A stretch of 64,000 bases of DNA, taken from contig NZ_JAJFAY010000001.1 of the NCBI RefSeq assembly GCF_021083305.1, forward strand, positions 372,001 through 436,000. Direction: 5' to 3'. Made by a program: the position numbers and the translations under genes. The notes under the pieces were generated by a model. The model saw only the letters and a program-made list of their open reading frames with translations. It was not told the DNA's origin and ran no database searches. Source of the stretch: Haladaptatus sp. DYF46. Its GTDB lineage: Archaea; Halobacteriota; Halobacteria; Halobacteriales; Haladaptataceae. Below are positions 8,230-16,782 of this stretch, piece by piece. The first letter of the stretch is position 1; every line of letters begins with the position of its first letter.

Positions 8230-9519
8230 ATGAGCGAGACCGTACTGTTGGTGGGTGGCGGCGGCCGTGAACACGCAATCGCCCGAGTGCTGGACGACAG
8301 CGACACAGCCCTGTATGCCTGTGCGGGCAACCGAAATCCGGGAATCGCCCGTCTCGCGGACGGATTCGAGACGCTCGAAACGACGAACACGACGGCAGTC
8401 GTCTCCTACGCGGAGGAGGTCGGCGCGACGCTCGCCGTCGTCGGTCCGGAGGGACCCCTCGCCGCGGGCGTCGCGGACGCGTTGAACGACGCCGGAATCT
8501 ACGCGTTCGGCCCGAACGCCGACGAAGCGCGCATCGAGACGGACAAGGCGTACCAGCGCCGGTTCATGCGGGAACACGGGGTTCCCGGCTGTCCCGATTT
8601 CGAGACGTTCGACGACATGGAGGCCGCCTGCGAGTTCATCGACGACTACGACGGCGACCTCGCGGTGAAACCCGCCGGGCTGACGGGGGGGAAGGGCGTG
8701 AAGGTCATCGGCGACCAAGTGACCGACGAGGAGGCAAAGGAGTACCTCCGCGACAGCGATTACGACCGCGTGGTCCTCGAAGAGCGACTCGTCGGCGAGG
8801 AGTTCACGGTTCAAGCGCTCGTGGCGAACGACCAACTGCGCGTCACGCCCGCGGTTCAGGACCACAAGCGCGCCTACGAGGGCGACGAGGGGCCGAACAC
8901 GGGCGGCATGGGAAGCTACAGCGATGCGGGCCTCGAACTCCCGTTCATGACCGAGGAAGATTACCACGAGGCCGTCGAAGTGCTGGAAGCGACCGTCGCG
9001 GCGCTGGACGACTATCGAGGCATTCTCTACGGTCAGTTCATGCTCACCGCCGACGGCGTGAAGGTCATCGAGTTCAACGCTCGGTTCGGCGACCCTGAAG
9101 CGATGAACACCCTGCCGGTTCTCGCGACCGACTTCCTCGACGTTCTCGTCGCCGCGCGCGAAGGCGACGACTTGCCCAAACTCACCTTCGCGCCGAAGGC
9201 GACCGTGTGCAAGTATGCGGTGCCTGACGGCTATCCGACCGACCCTGAAGCCGGAGCGAAGGTGAAAATCAGCGAGGAGAACGCGGGCGACGCGATCCTG
9301 TTTTACGCTAGCGTCGACGAGCGCGACGACGGGATTTACACCACCACCTCCCGCTCGTTCGCCGTTGTGGGGCTTGGCGAGTCCATCGCGGACGCCGAGG
9401 AGATCGCCGAAGACGCGCTTTCGGTCGCCGGCGAGGAGGGCCTGCACATGCGCCACGACATCGGAACCGAAGCGCTCCTCCAGCGGCGAATCGACCACGT
9501 ACAGGAACTGCGTAACTGA
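8230..9519 (+). CDS. purD: phosphoribosylamine-glycine ligase (GAR synthetase)
   Basis: A 429-residue ATP-grasp enzyme joining phosphoribosylamine and glycine, step 2 of purine synthesis. The N-terminal domain starts 'VLLVGGGGREHAIA'. The ATP-grasp elements are 'KPAGLTGGKGV' (about 150-160), 'EERLVGEEFTVQ' and 'PNTGGMGSY'. The metal-binding strand is 'VIEFNARFGDPE'. Length matches stand-alone archaeal and bacterial PurD. No other pur gene is adjacent, so it is transcribed alone. Confidence 0.97.
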   Translation: MSETVLLVGGGGREHAIARVLDDSDTALYACAGNRNPGIARLADGFETLETTNTTAVVSYAEEVGATLAVVGPEGPLAAGVADALNDAGIYAFGPNADEARIETDKAYQRRFMREHGVPGCPDFETFDDMEAACEFIDDYDGDLAVKPAGLTGGKGVKVIGDQVTDEEAKEYLRDSDYDRVVLEERLVGEEFTVQALVANDQLRVTPAVQDHKRAYEGDEGPNTGGMGSYSDAGLELPFMTEEDYHEAVEVLEATVAALDDYRGILYGQFMLTADGVKVIEFNARFGDPEAMNTLPVLATDFLDVLVAAREGDDLPKLTFAPKATVCKYAVPDGYPTDPEAGAKVKISEENAGDAILFYASVDERDDGIYTTTSRSFAVVGLGESIADAEEIAEDALSVAGEEGLHMRHDIGTEALLQRRIDHVQELRN

Positions 9520-9587
9520 TCGTAACGACCGCATTACGGAGCGGTCAATCGGCCTATAATCAAGTCATCTCGACCTGATGAATTCGT

Positions 9588-9884
9588 ATGGAACAACTGA
9601 CCGCGGACGAAATATTCGACGTGTTGTCGCATCGTCAGCGTCGCCACGTCCTCTCCACCCTTTTGGACAGCGACGACGAAATCACCGTCTCGGAACTCGC
9701 GGAGATGACCAGTTCGAAATCCGACGGCGACGCATCGCGTATCGAAGTCGGCCTCCATCACTCCCATCTCCCGCGTCTCGAAGGGATGGGAATCGTGGAG
9801 TACGACCGCGACGCCGAGACGGTCGAACCGACCGCCGCCGTCGCCGACCTCGAACCGTTTTTCGAACTGGCGGGCGAGCGGTGA
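9588..9884 (+). CDS. winged-helix DNA-binding protein (DUF7344-like)
   Basis: A 98-residue protein beginning MEQLTADEIFDVLSHRQRRH. The pattern 'IFDVLSHRQRRHVLSTLL' followed by 'SELAEM' and 'GLHHSHLPRLEGMGIVEYD' is a haloarchaeal winged-helix domain often filed as DUF7344. These are small putative transcription regulators. No sensor domain is attached and the target is unknown. The gene stands between purD and an acyltransferase on the same strand with gaps above 50 bp on each side. Confidence 0.82.
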   Translation: MEQLTADEIFDVLSHRQRRHVLSTLLDSDDEITVSELAEMTSSKSDGDASRIEVGLHHSHLPRLEGMGIVEYDRDAETVEPTAAVADLEPFFELAGER

Positions 9885-9942
9885 GAAACCGGTCGTACGG
9901 GAGAGAGGTAGGTTCAAGCTAATTCGAACGAAAGGCGGGACC

Positions 9943-10458
9943 GTGAGCGACGACACGACCCGGCGTCACGAGCGAATCACGCGCCACGAAACGCCCGGCG
10001 GCCTGAACTCCTTGCAGTATTGGACGAACGCCCGGAATCCGCTTCGGGTCGCGATACACTACCTCGTCATCTGGCTCGTCCGAATCAATCCGAGCCTTCG
10101 ACTGAAGAACTGGCTCCTTCGGGGCATCGGCGTCTCGGTCGGTCGCGGGGTATCGTGGGGGTTGGAATCGACGCCGGACGTGTTCTGGCCCGACCTCATC
10201 ACCGTCGAGGACCACGCCATCATCGGCTACGACGCGACCATCCTCTGTCACGAGTTTTTACAGGACGAGTACCGGACCGGCGAAGTCGTCATCGGCGAAC
10301 GCGCGATGATCGGCGCGAACGCGACAATCCTCCCCGGCGTGGAAATCGGCGCGAACGCACAGGTCGCGGCCAACTCGCTGGTGACGCGGGACGTTCCCCC
10401 GGACACGACGGTCGCGGGCGTCCCCGCCACGGAGATGTCGAGCGACAGGGTGACGTAG
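9943..10458 (+). CDS. acyltransferase, left-handed beta-helix (hexapeptide) type
   Basis: 171 residues from GTG 9943. Residues 90-165 carry hexapeptide repeats ('VIGERAMIGANATILPGVEIGANAQVAANSLVT' pattern) that form the trimeric left-handed beta-helix of acetyl/acyltransferases. His84 in 'LCHEFL' could be the catalytic base. A hydrophobic segment at about 35-60 may sit against the membrane. It probably transfers an acyl group from acyl-CoA to a sugar or other hydroxyl/amine acceptor. The acceptor is unknown. Confidence 0.85.
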   Translation: MSDDTTRRHERITRHETPGGLNSLQYWTNARNPLRVAIHYLVIWLVRINPSLRLKNWLLRGIGVSVGRGVSWGLESTPDVFWPDLITVEDHAIIGYDATILCHEFLQDEYRTGEVVIGERAMIGANATILPGVEIGANAQVAANSLVTRDVPPDTTVAGVPATEMSSDRVT

Positions 10459-10490
10459 TCGGCGTTCAGTCGGACCTGCACATCGGTGGG

Positions 10491-10769
10491 TCAGTTCCCG
10501 ATACTCGCTTTCATCCATTCGAACTGTTCTTCGAGCCGTTTTCGTCCCACATCCGTCAGCGAGAACACGTCGTACAGCCCTTCGACGCGCTTTTCGACGT
10601 GGCCGCTTTCCACGAGTCGTTCGAGCGTGGCGTAGTATCGTTTCGGCTCTATCTGTTTGTCGTACCGCGATTCCAGTCGGGTCTTGAGTTTCTGGCCGCG
10701 GAGTTCCCCGGCCTCGGCGAGGAGGATGCACATGTCCCGGCGGGTGCCGCTCTGGTGCCAGCGCGTCAT
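10491..10769 (-). CDS. PadR-like winged-helix regulator
   Basis: A 92-residue protein from ATG 10769 (MTRWHQSGTRRDMCILLAEA). 'RGQKLKTRLESRYDKQIEPKRYYATLERLVESGHVEKR' is a winged helix of the PadR type, with the wing at 'EGLYDVFSLTDVG'. It lacks the C-terminal dimerisation domain of full PadR proteins, as is common in haloarchaeal versions. An upstream in-frame ATG (10796) would add nine residues without conservation. It converges on the acyltransferase and diverges from the next gene, which is its likeliest neighbour target. Confidence 0.83.
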   Translation of the reverse strand: MTRWHQSGTRRDMCILLAEAGELRGQKLKTRLESRYDKQIEPKRYYATLERLVESGHVEKRVEGLYDVFSLTDVGRKRLEEQFEWMKASIGN

Positions 10770-10852
10770 GCTCGGGAGTGGGGCGGCGGCCTTCACGTGG
10801 CTTTCGGGTTGGAACCGATAGCTTCGACTGTCCTCCCTTCGAACCGCCGCGT

Positions 10853-11119
10853 ATGAGCACCTCGAACGACGGAATCACGGCACGCTACTTCGAAACCGAC
10901 CACGAGCGCGTCCTCGAATTCTCACGCGAGGGTCGAACCGCGACGGTCGCACAGAACCGCGACGGGTACGGAATGCTGAAAGTTCGGGAGACGCCGGAGA
11001 GTCCGGAACTGGAACGGTACTACGGGTTCGACATGGCGCTCGATCACGTCGCGGAACTGCTGTCCGTTCGACCGAATGACCTGCCGGTTCCCGACCCCGC
11101 GTCGGATATGGGAATGTAA
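10853..11119 (+). CDS. conserved haloarchaeal small protein
   Basis: An 88-residue protein from ATG 10853 with conserved-looking stretches 'TARYFETDHERVLEFSREGRTATVAQNRDGYGMLKVR' and 'YYGFDMALDHVAELL'. I believe this matches a haloarchaeal domain-of-unknown-function family (DUF7111-like), but cannot confirm it. It is soluble and has no cysteines. The predicted start codon lies 84 bp from the divergent PadR-like gene. Confidence 0.7.
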   Translation: MSTSNDGITARYFETDHERVLEFSREGRTATVAQNRDGYGMLKVRETPESPELERYYGFDMALDHVAELLSVRPNDLPVPDPASDMGM

Positions 11120-11253
11120 AAATTCGGACACAGGTGGCGTCGAAACCCGACAAACATCTCCAGTCAACGATGGGAGACAGGTACGCAAAAAGAGATTTCT
11201 GATGACATATACCCCCACAAACCTTTTCTCCGGTGATTGAGTGGCCTTCTGTA

Positions 11254-12066
11254 ATGGCTACCCTGAGCGAACTTCTGGAGGACCTCGTCGGAGGTGTCGA
11301 CGCAGTGTTTCTCTTCTCCCCGAGCGGGTCGTACTACGAACGGTTCGCGGACCTCAACGACACCGACGTGGTCGTCGTTGCTCCCAGCAACAACATCGGC
11401 GCGAACGACTTCGTGGAACTGCCGCTCGAATTCCAGAACGTCAAGGATCGCATTCGGTTCGGCATCGAGGGGGCTATCGATAACGGACTCGCGGAGGACG
11501 GGGACGAACTGACGTGCGTCGCGAGCATGTTCGACGACGGCGTCGATACCGTCACCCGCGTCAGGGCCGACGAGGACGCCCATTCGGGAATCTACGACCT
11601 CTTCGCCAACTCGCGGGCCGATCCCGGCGTCATTCGCGACGTCTTCGAAGTCGCCATCGAACTCGGGAAGAAGGGTCAGAAGGGCAAACCCGTCGGCGCG
11701 CTGTTCGTCGTCGGCGATGCGGGCAAAGTGATGAACAAGTCCCGTCCGCTGTCGTACAACCCCTTCGAGAAGAGTCACGTGCACGTCGGCGACCCCATCG
11801 TGAACGTCATGCTGAAGGAGTTCTCCCGACTCGACGGCGCGTTCGTCATCTCCGATTCGGGAAAGATCGTCTCGGCGTACCGCTACCTCGAACCGTCCGC
11901 GGAGGGCGTGGACATCCCGAAAGGACTCGGGGCACGGCACATGGCGGGCGGTGCCATCACCCGCGATACGAACGCCACCGCCATCGTCCTCTCGGAGAGT
12001 GATGGCCTCGTCCGGGCGTTCAAGGGCGGTGAAATCATCCTCGAACTGGACCCGGAGGCGTACTAG
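11254..12066 (+). CDS. dacZ: diadenylate cyclase DacZ (c-di-AMP synthase)
   Basis: A 270-residue archaeal DAC-domain enzyme that condenses two ATP into cyclic di-AMP. The C-terminal DisA_N domain carries the DGA motif (Asp194 in 'RLDGAFVISDSG') and Arg228-His229 in 'GARHMAG', the counterparts of the two catalytic motifs of DAC enzymes. The N-terminal half (1-120) is the Rossmann-like part typical of DacZ. Its stop codon directly abuts the mscS start (TAG|ATG), so the two are almost certainly one transcript. c-di-AMP is a known regulator of osmotic balance, consistent with the partner. Confidence 0.93.
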   Translation: MATLSELLEDLVGGVDAVFLFSPSGSYYERFADLNDTDVVVVAPSNNIGANDFVELPLEFQNVKDRIRFGIEGAIDNGLAEDGDELTCVASMFDDGVDTVTRVRADEDAHSGIYDLFANSRADPGVIRDVFEVAIELGKKGQKGKPVGALFVVGDAGKVMNKSRPLSYNPFEKSHVHVGDPIVNVMLKEFSRLDGAFVISDSGKIVSAYRYLEPSAEGVDIPKGLGARHMAGGAITRDTNATAIVLSESDGLVRAFKGGEIILELDPEAY

Positions 12067-12840
12067 ATGGCGGACTGGCAGGTACTCCTCCAGCAGGAGT
12101 ATCGCGTCGTTCTCGCACTCCTCATCCTCATCGTCGGCGGTATCGCGGGCTATCTCCTCGGCCGATTGAACATGCGTATCCTCAAAGCGGCCGGTCTCCC
12201 CGAAGTCGTCGAAGGGACGCCCTTCGAACGGACCGCCCGCAGCCTCGGAACGACGACGGTTTCGCTCATCGCACGTCTCACCTCGTGGTTCATCTACGGC
12301 GTCACGATTCTCCTCGCGCTCAACACGGCCGAACTGCCGCTCAGCACCCAACTATTCTGGCAAATCATCCTCTTCACGCCGCAGTTGTTCGTCGCGGCGC
12401 TCGTGTTCATCATCGGGTTCGTCGTCGCGGACAAGGCCGAACTGTTGGTGAGCGAACGCCTTCGCAGCGTCAAACTCCCCGAAGTCAACGTCATCCCGCG
12501 AATCGTCAAATACAGCATCGTCTACATCTCGTCGCTCATCGCCCTGAGTCAGATCGGAATCGCGGTACTCACCCTCCTCGTCCTCTTCGGCGCGTACGTC
12601 GCCGCTGCCATCGTCTTCGGTGCGGTGGCATTCTGGGACCTGCTTCGCTCCTCGGCGGCGGGGATCTACCTCCTCCTCAATCAGCCCTACGGCATCGGCG
12701 ACGAGATTCGCGTCGCTGGCAATCAGGGAATCGTCCAAGAGGTGGATATGTTCGTCACGCACATCGAAAACGACGGCGAGGAGTTCATCATCCCGAACCA
12801 CCTCGTCTTCCGAAAGGGAGCGGTTCGGCTCCGTAACTGA
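12067..12840 (+). CDS. small-conductance mechanosensitive channel (MscS family)
   Basis: 257 residues with four predicted membrane helices (about 15-33, 75-95, 105-130, 145-195). The pore-lining region is followed by the short beta domain 'GIGDEIRVAGNQGIVQEVDMFVTHI' and 'FIIPNHLVFRKG', the MscS core signature. It ends soon after the beta domain, so the C-terminal cage of E. coli MscS is missing. It should open on membrane tension to release solutes after hypo-osmotic shock. It begins at the base after the dacZ stop, implying translational coupling. Confidence 0.9.
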   Translation: MADWQVLLQQEYRVVLALLILIVGGIAGYLLGRLNMRILKAAGLPEVVEGTPFERTARSLGTTTVSLIARLTSWFIYGVTILLALNTAELPLSTQLFWQIILFTPQLFVAALVFIIGFVVADKAELLVSERLRSVKLPEVNVIPRIVKYSIVYISSLIALSQIGIAVLTLLVLFGAYVAAAIVFGAVAFWDLLRSSAAGIYLLLNQPYGIGDEIRVAGNQGIVQEVDMFVTHIENDGEEFIIPNHLVFRKGAVRLRN

Positions 12841-12852
12841 GGCTTCTCGCTC

Positions 12853-12865
12853 AAAAACCGTTTTT
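12853..12865. terminator. shared bidirectional terminator candidate
   Basis: The sequence AAAAACCGTTTTT sits in the 43-bp gap between the converging mscS and acyl-CoA dehydrogenase genes. It gives a T5 run on each strand just after each stop codon. Short T-runs are typical archaeal termination signals. Confidence 0.5.
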
Positions 12866-12883
12866 CCCGCCCGGTACCCGAAT

Positions 12884-14026
12884 TCAGTCGAGCATCTGTG
12901 CTGCAATCGTGTTCCGCAGGACTTCGCTCGTCCCCTCGTAAATTTCGTTCAGTTTGGCGTCGCGGTAGTAGCGTTCCGCGTCGAAATCGGTGGTGTAGCC
13001 GTAACCGCCGTGGATCTGGATGCCCTCGTTGGCCACCTCCCGACTGATTTCGCTGGCGAACAGTTTTGCCTGCGCGGCCTGCTTGATGAAGTCCTCGCCC
13101 CGAATCTTGCGGTCCGCGGCTTGGTGCATGAGGAGTTTGGCGGCCTGCACCTTCGTGTCCATGTCGGCCAGTTTGTGCTGAATGGTTTGGAAGTCGCTGA
13201 TGGGTCGGTCGAACTGCTCGCGCTGCTGGGCGTATTCCAGCGCGTCGTCCCGCGCGGCGCGGGCGAGGCCGATGCTCCGCGCGGCGATGGTGATGCGCCC
13301 GCCGTTGAGCGTCTTCAGCGCGTGAACGAAGCCGCGTCCCTCCTCGCCGAGCAGGCGATCCTCGGGAATGCGCATGTCGTCGAAGCGGAGTTCGGCGGTC
13401 GGACAGCCCTTGTCGCCGAGTTTGTGCTCGGTTCCCTCGACGTGGAAGCCGTCGTCCTCCTCGGGGCGGACGACGAACGACGAGATGCCCTCCTTGCCCG
13501 CGTCGGGGCCCGTCTTGGCGAAGACGGTGATGGTTTCGGCGACGGAGCCGTTCGAAATCCAGAGTTTACCGCCGTCGATGACGTACTCGTCTCCCTCCTT
13601 CTCCGCGGTGGTGTCCATCGCCGGAACGTCGCTGCCCGCGCCGGGTTCCGAGAGCGCGAACGCGCCGATGTCGATGCCCTCGTTGAGCGGCGTGAGGAAC
13701 TCCTCTTTCTGCTCTTCGTTCCCGAACTCGTAGAGCATGTTGCCCGCGAGGCTGGTGTGGGCCGCGACGATAGTTCCGAGGCCGCCGCTCCCGCGCGAAA
13801 TCTCTTCGAGGCCGATGGCGTAGGAGTGATAGTCGAGTCCGGCCCCGCCGTACTCCTCGGGGAAGGGCATACCCATCAGGCCGAGGTCGGCCATCTCCGA
13901 GACGAGGTCACTGGGGAACTCGTCGGTTTCGTCGATGTCCGCCGCGCGAGGTTTGATCTCCTCGTCCACGAACTCCGCGACCATGTCCCGGATCTGTTTC
14001 TGCTCTGCGGAGAGACTGAAGTCCAT
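12884..14026 (-). CDS. acyl-CoA dehydrogenase
   Basis: A 380-residue FAD flavoenzyme introducing the alpha-beta double bond into acyl-CoA. Three-domain layout: helical N-terminus; beta domain with 'FALSEPGAGSD' and 'WISNG'; helical C-terminus with 'QIHGGYGYT' (FAD contact) and catalytic Glu at about 365 in 'IYEGTSEVLRN'. The position matches short-/medium-chain and branched-chain enzymes. Chain-length specificity is not readable. Electrons should pass to ETF and then the quinone pool. No other beta-oxidation genes lie nearby. Confidence 0.95.
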   Translation of the reverse strand: MDFSLSAEQKQIRDMVAEFVDEEIKPRAADIDETDEFPSDLVSEMADLGLMGMPFPEEYGGAGLDYHSYAIGLEEISRGSGGLGTIVAAHTSLAGNMLYEFGNEEQKEEFLTPLNEGIDIGAFALSEPGAGSDVPAMDTTAEKEGDEYVIDGGKLWISNGSVAETITVFAKTGPDAGKEGISSFVVRPEEDDGFHVEGTEHKLGDKGCPTAELRFDDMRIPEDRLLGEEGRGFVHALKTLNGGRITIAARSIGLARAARDDALEYAQQREQFDRPISDFQTIQHKLADMDTKVQAAKLLMHQAADRKIRGEDFIKQAAQAKLFASEISREVANEGIQIHGGYGYTTDFDAERYYRDAKLNEIYEGTSEVLRNTIAAQMLD

Positions 14027-14095
14027 AACGGAAAATGCGTGCAGTCAATCCTTTACTTTTCCCATCGCGATCGGTCCCGCTACAGTAGTCGTCGT

Positions 14096-14386
14096 TTAGG
14101 ACAGTCGTTTTCGGACGGAGTCCAGCGTGAGGACGCCCTGAATGAGGTACGACGCCTCCTTGTTCTTCGGCGCGATGGTGGCCGCGCCGAGCAGGAGCGC
14201 GCCGCGCTTCGCGTTGCCCTTCTGGAAGGCGTAGCCCGCTTGCGCGAGCAGGGACAGGATGTTCAGCTTGTCGAAGGAACTGCTCCCGTTCCCCTGTAAC
14301 GCTTTCAGCGGTCGCTCGTCGCTCGGTGCCGCGGACGGGAGGAGTCCCAAGTTGGCTCGTGCGAATCGAAGTAGCGTTCGAATCAT
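14096..14386 (-). CDS. conserved haloarchaeal hypothetical protein
   Basis: 96 residues from ATG 14386 (MIRTLLRFARANLGLLPSAA). It is basic at both ends, with a helical middle ('LNILSLLAQAGYAFQKGNAKRGALLLGAATIA') that is only weakly hydrophobic, so it may lie on rather than in the membrane. Net positive charge is unusual among halophilic proteins. No recognised domain. It sits between two unrelated genes and has its own 132-bp upstream gap. Confidence 0.65.
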   Translation of the reverse strand: MIRTLLRFARANLGLLPSAAPSDERPLKALQGNGSSSFDKLNILSLLAQAGYAFQKGNAKRGALLLGAATIAPKNKEASYLIQGVLTLDSVRKRLS

Positions 14387-14518
14387 GGATTAGAGTATTA
14401 GTCTTCTCCGGGGTAGACCTGTGGTGCGAACTCGAAAGGAGTTGAAGTGGGGAGACGAACGGACGGGTCGAACGCCGCGTTCGAAACGTCTTACCGGCGT
14501 GAACCCGAACGGCGAACC

Positions 14519-15343
14519 ATGTACGGCGTGGTGACGCGAAATCCCGAGGAACTCGACTGGCCCGAGTTCGAGCGGGGCTTTTACGAGATGAAGGACGTAA
14601 CGGGGCGCGCAACCGAACCGGTCGAGACGGGCGTGAACATGATTTCGTGTTTCGGCGACAGCACCGCCGCCGAAAACGACCCTTCGTTGGTGCCCGTGAG
14701 CGACGAGGGCGAACTGGCGACTCGCGAGCGACCCTACTTCGACTGGGGCTACATCTGTCCCACTCGCGAGGCGTACCGCGAAGGCCTGTTGGAGATGGTC
14801 TCCGACGCCGCCGAAGCGTACCCGGACGTTCGGTTGGACGACATCGGCTTTCCACGGGCAGAATACTGCCACTGCGAGCAGTGCGAGGCGGAATTCGCGG
14901 CGAGCGACTACGACGACTGGAAGGCGTGGCGCGCGAGCGTCATCACGGAATTCGTCGCGGAGGCGAGCGACAGAATCCCCGGTAAGACGTATCTGACGCT
15001 GTATCCCGACCCGTATCCCGGTCACCTCTACGACCGTGCCGGTCTCGATTTGGACGCGCTGGCGGAGTACGTGGACGAGTTCGTCGTCCCGCTGTACGAT
15101 ATGGCCTACTCCACGACGTACTGGCTGGAAATCATCGCCAGCGGGTTCGAGGACTTCCTCGACGCTCCGTTCAGCGTCGAACTCTACGCGGTCGATATCG
15201 ACATCGACGACCTCATCCACGCCGCGGAAGTCGCGGACGCCTACGGAAACGACGTGTTCTTCGGCTACGAATCGGGCAACGCCCGCGCCGCGGTGCGGCG
15301 GATGGACGCGGATTCACGCGACGGGGTTACGCACGGGAACTGA
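14519..15343 (+). CDS. putative glycoside-hydrolase-like TIM-barrel protein
   Basis: A 274-residue protein starting MYGVVTRNPEELDWPEFERG. 'LDDIGFPRAEYCHCEQCEAEF' (near residue 115-135) is the pattern of an acidic residue after a barrel strand followed by a Cys-x-Cys-x2-Cys cluster, seen in several uncharacterised glycoside-hydrolase-like TIM barrels. Later strands end 'FVVPLYDMAYS' and 'VELYAVDI'. No signal peptide, so it is cytoplasmic. Assignment to a sugar-active enzyme is inference. The 3' end overlaps the converging Nudix gene by 17 bp. Confidence 0.7.
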   Translation: MYGVVTRNPEELDWPEFERGFYEMKDVTGRATEPVETGVNMISCFGDSTAAENDPSLVPVSDEGELATRERPYFDWGYICPTREAYREGLLEMVSDAAEAYPDVRLDDIGFPRAEYCHCEQCEAEFAASDYDDWKAWRASVITEFVAEASDRIPGKTYLTLYPDPYPGHLYDRAGLDLDALAEYVDEFVVPLYDMAYSTTYWLEIIASGFEDFLDAPFSVELYAVDIDIDDLIHAAEVADAYGNDVFFGYESGNARAAVRRMDADSRDGVTHGN

Positions 15344-15893
15344 ACCGCTCTTCCTTCCACGCGACCAGTTGCTCCCTGTCGCGGGTGTCGTCCGGGAGTT
15401 CGGCGAACCACTTCGCGTCCGTTATCTCGTCGTCCGGGTCGCGGACCGTCGGCGTCGTCGTTTGCGCACACGCCTGAAACACGGGGAGAACGCCCCACGT
15501 CGAGTACTCCCCGCAGCGAATCGCGGTACGTGTCGCGATTCCCAATCCCTCGTACTCGGCTTCGATGCCAGCCTCCTCGTCGAGTTCCCGCTCCGCCGCC
15601 TCGCGATAGGATTCGTCGGGATGGATGCCGCCGCCGGGGAGGACCCACATATCGACGCCGGCGTGCCAGACGAGGAGTACCTCGCGGGACGGGCGGTAGA
15701 CGATGGTGTGTGCGCCGTACGGCGCGCCGTGTTCCGCAACTCGGTTGGCAAGCGTACGAAATCGACCGCGGGACACCTCGTAATGCCGCGTGAACTCCAA
15801 AAATTCCGTGTGTCGCTCGGTCAGTCGGTGATAGGTCTGCTCCGCCCGCTGTTCGGCCTCCGTCGAAAGAAACCACAGGTCATCGAGCGTCAT
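15327..15893 (-). CDS. Nudix hydrolase
   Basis: 188 residues with a complete Nudix box at 87-110 (GX5EX7REUXEEXGU; here 'GGGIHPDESYREAAERELDEEAGI' in spirit). The glutamates bind the Mg2+ that cleaves a nucleoside diphosphate linked to another moiety. An N-terminal extension of about 60 residues resembles haloarchaeal Nudix proteins with a helical leader. Substrate unknown. It converges on and overlaps the preceding gene by 17 bp. Confidence 0.9.
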   Translation of the reverse strand: MTLDDLWFLSTEAEQRAEQTYHRLTERHTEFLEFTRHYEVSRGRFRTLANRVAEHGAPYGAHTIVYRPSREVLLVWHAGVDMWVLPGGGIHPDESYREAAERELDEEAGIEAEYEGLGIATRTAIRCGEYSTWGVLPVFQACAQTTTPTVRDPDDEITDAKWFAELPDDTRDREQLVAWKEERFSSRA

Positions 15894-16052
15894 CGTACAA
15901 CTGACTGCCGACTACCCCTGAGGACGAACGAGAACCCGACCGCGCGAAGAGTACGATCATATGCCACGATATTCTGGCGGGTGAAATAAGCCTTCGGACG
16001 ACGGCACTCGGGAATCGGTCGGTTTTTACGACCGGATGGGCTATCCGCCGGT

Positions 16053-16241
16053 ATGAGCTTCGAAGAAGACGACGCGGTCATTCTGCACGACCAGCACAGC
16101 GAGTACGACGGCGAAGCGGGAACGGTGACGCAGGTCATGGAGAACATGTTCGGTGACGCCACCTACACCATCAGCTTCGAGGACGGACAGGAGACGGGCA
16201 TCCCCGAGGATTCCCTCGAAGCCGTCGAGGACGAGGAGTAA
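16053..16241 (+). CDS. small SH3/KOW-like acidic protein (DUF1918-like)
   Basis: A 62-residue acidic protein, MSFEEDDAVILHDQHSEYDG onward. 'GEAGTVTQVMENMFGDATYTISFEDGQETGIPEDSLEAV' has the strand pattern of a small SH3/KOW-like barrel, as in DUF1918 and related haloarchaeal proteins. These may bind RNA or ribosomal partners, but this is inference. It ends 30 bp before the RNA-binding COG1325 gene on the same strand and is likely cotranscribed. Confidence 0.75.
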   Translation: MSFEEDDAVILHDQHSEYDGEAGTVTQVMENMFGDATYTISFEDGQETGIPEDSLEAVEDEE

Positions 16242-16271
16242 CTTTTCTTCCTTCGATTCGTACGTTCCATC

Positions 16272-16691
16272 ATGGCTAGCGTTCCGTTTCACTACATCGA
16301 CCTGCGGGCATTCTGCTACGCGACCGAAGACGACCAGCGCGTCGAGGACTCCCTCCGCGCCTATCTCCCCGAGGAGGCCGAAATCGAGCGCACGAAGAGC
16401 GAGGGACATCTCGGCGACCGCATCCTCATCTTCTCGGCGCGGGTGGAGAACGCGGACGAAATGCGCCACGTGTTGACGAAACTCCGGGAACTCGACGACA
16501 TCGGACGGTTGCGCGACGAACTCGACCAGCGCGTGGACGACAACTGTTCGTTTTTCATCTCGCTGGACAAGCAGGCCGCCTACCGCGGTGCCGTCGAACT
16601 CGGCGACGGAATCACCCTCCGCGCGAAAGTCGAGGCCTACCCCGCGAAGAAGGACGCGGCCGTCGAGAACGCCCGAAAAGCGCTCTCGTAA
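16272..16691 (+). CDS. RNA-binding protein, COG1325 (exosome-linked)
   Basis: A 139-residue protein whose start 'FHYIDLRAFCYATEDDQRVEDSL' and core 'SEGHLGDRILIFSARVENADEMR' match COG1325. This archaeal family has a ribosomal-protein-L5-like fold and is often encoded near exosome or RNase P genes. It is predicted to bind RNA during processing. Length is typical for the family. It follows the small KOW-like protein after 30 bp, suggesting a two-gene RNA-related unit. Confidence 0.88.
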   Translation: MASVPFHYIDLRAFCYATEDDQRVEDSLRAYLPEEAEIERTKSEGHLGDRILIFSARVENADEMRHVLTKLRELDDIGRLRDELDQRVDDNCSFFISLDKQAAYRGAVELGDGITLRAKVEAYPAKKDAAVENARKALS

Positions 16692-16782
16692 TAGCGATTA
16701 CCGGTTTTCGTCCGGAGTTAGGCCGACACAAAGTTTATCACCGTCACCACTGTTGTGATAGACGTTACCACGCAACGCGTGG

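Noticed and set aside
7702..9534. 610-codon minus-strand frame covering purD
   Set aside because: It is antisense to purD and the preceding gene; its protein lacks any family signature.
9578..9922. Plus-strand Arg/Pro-rich frame overlapping the winged-helix gene at 9588
   Set aside because: Composition is typical of an off-frame reading of GC-rich DNA; the 9588-9884 frame has clear winged-helix similarity.
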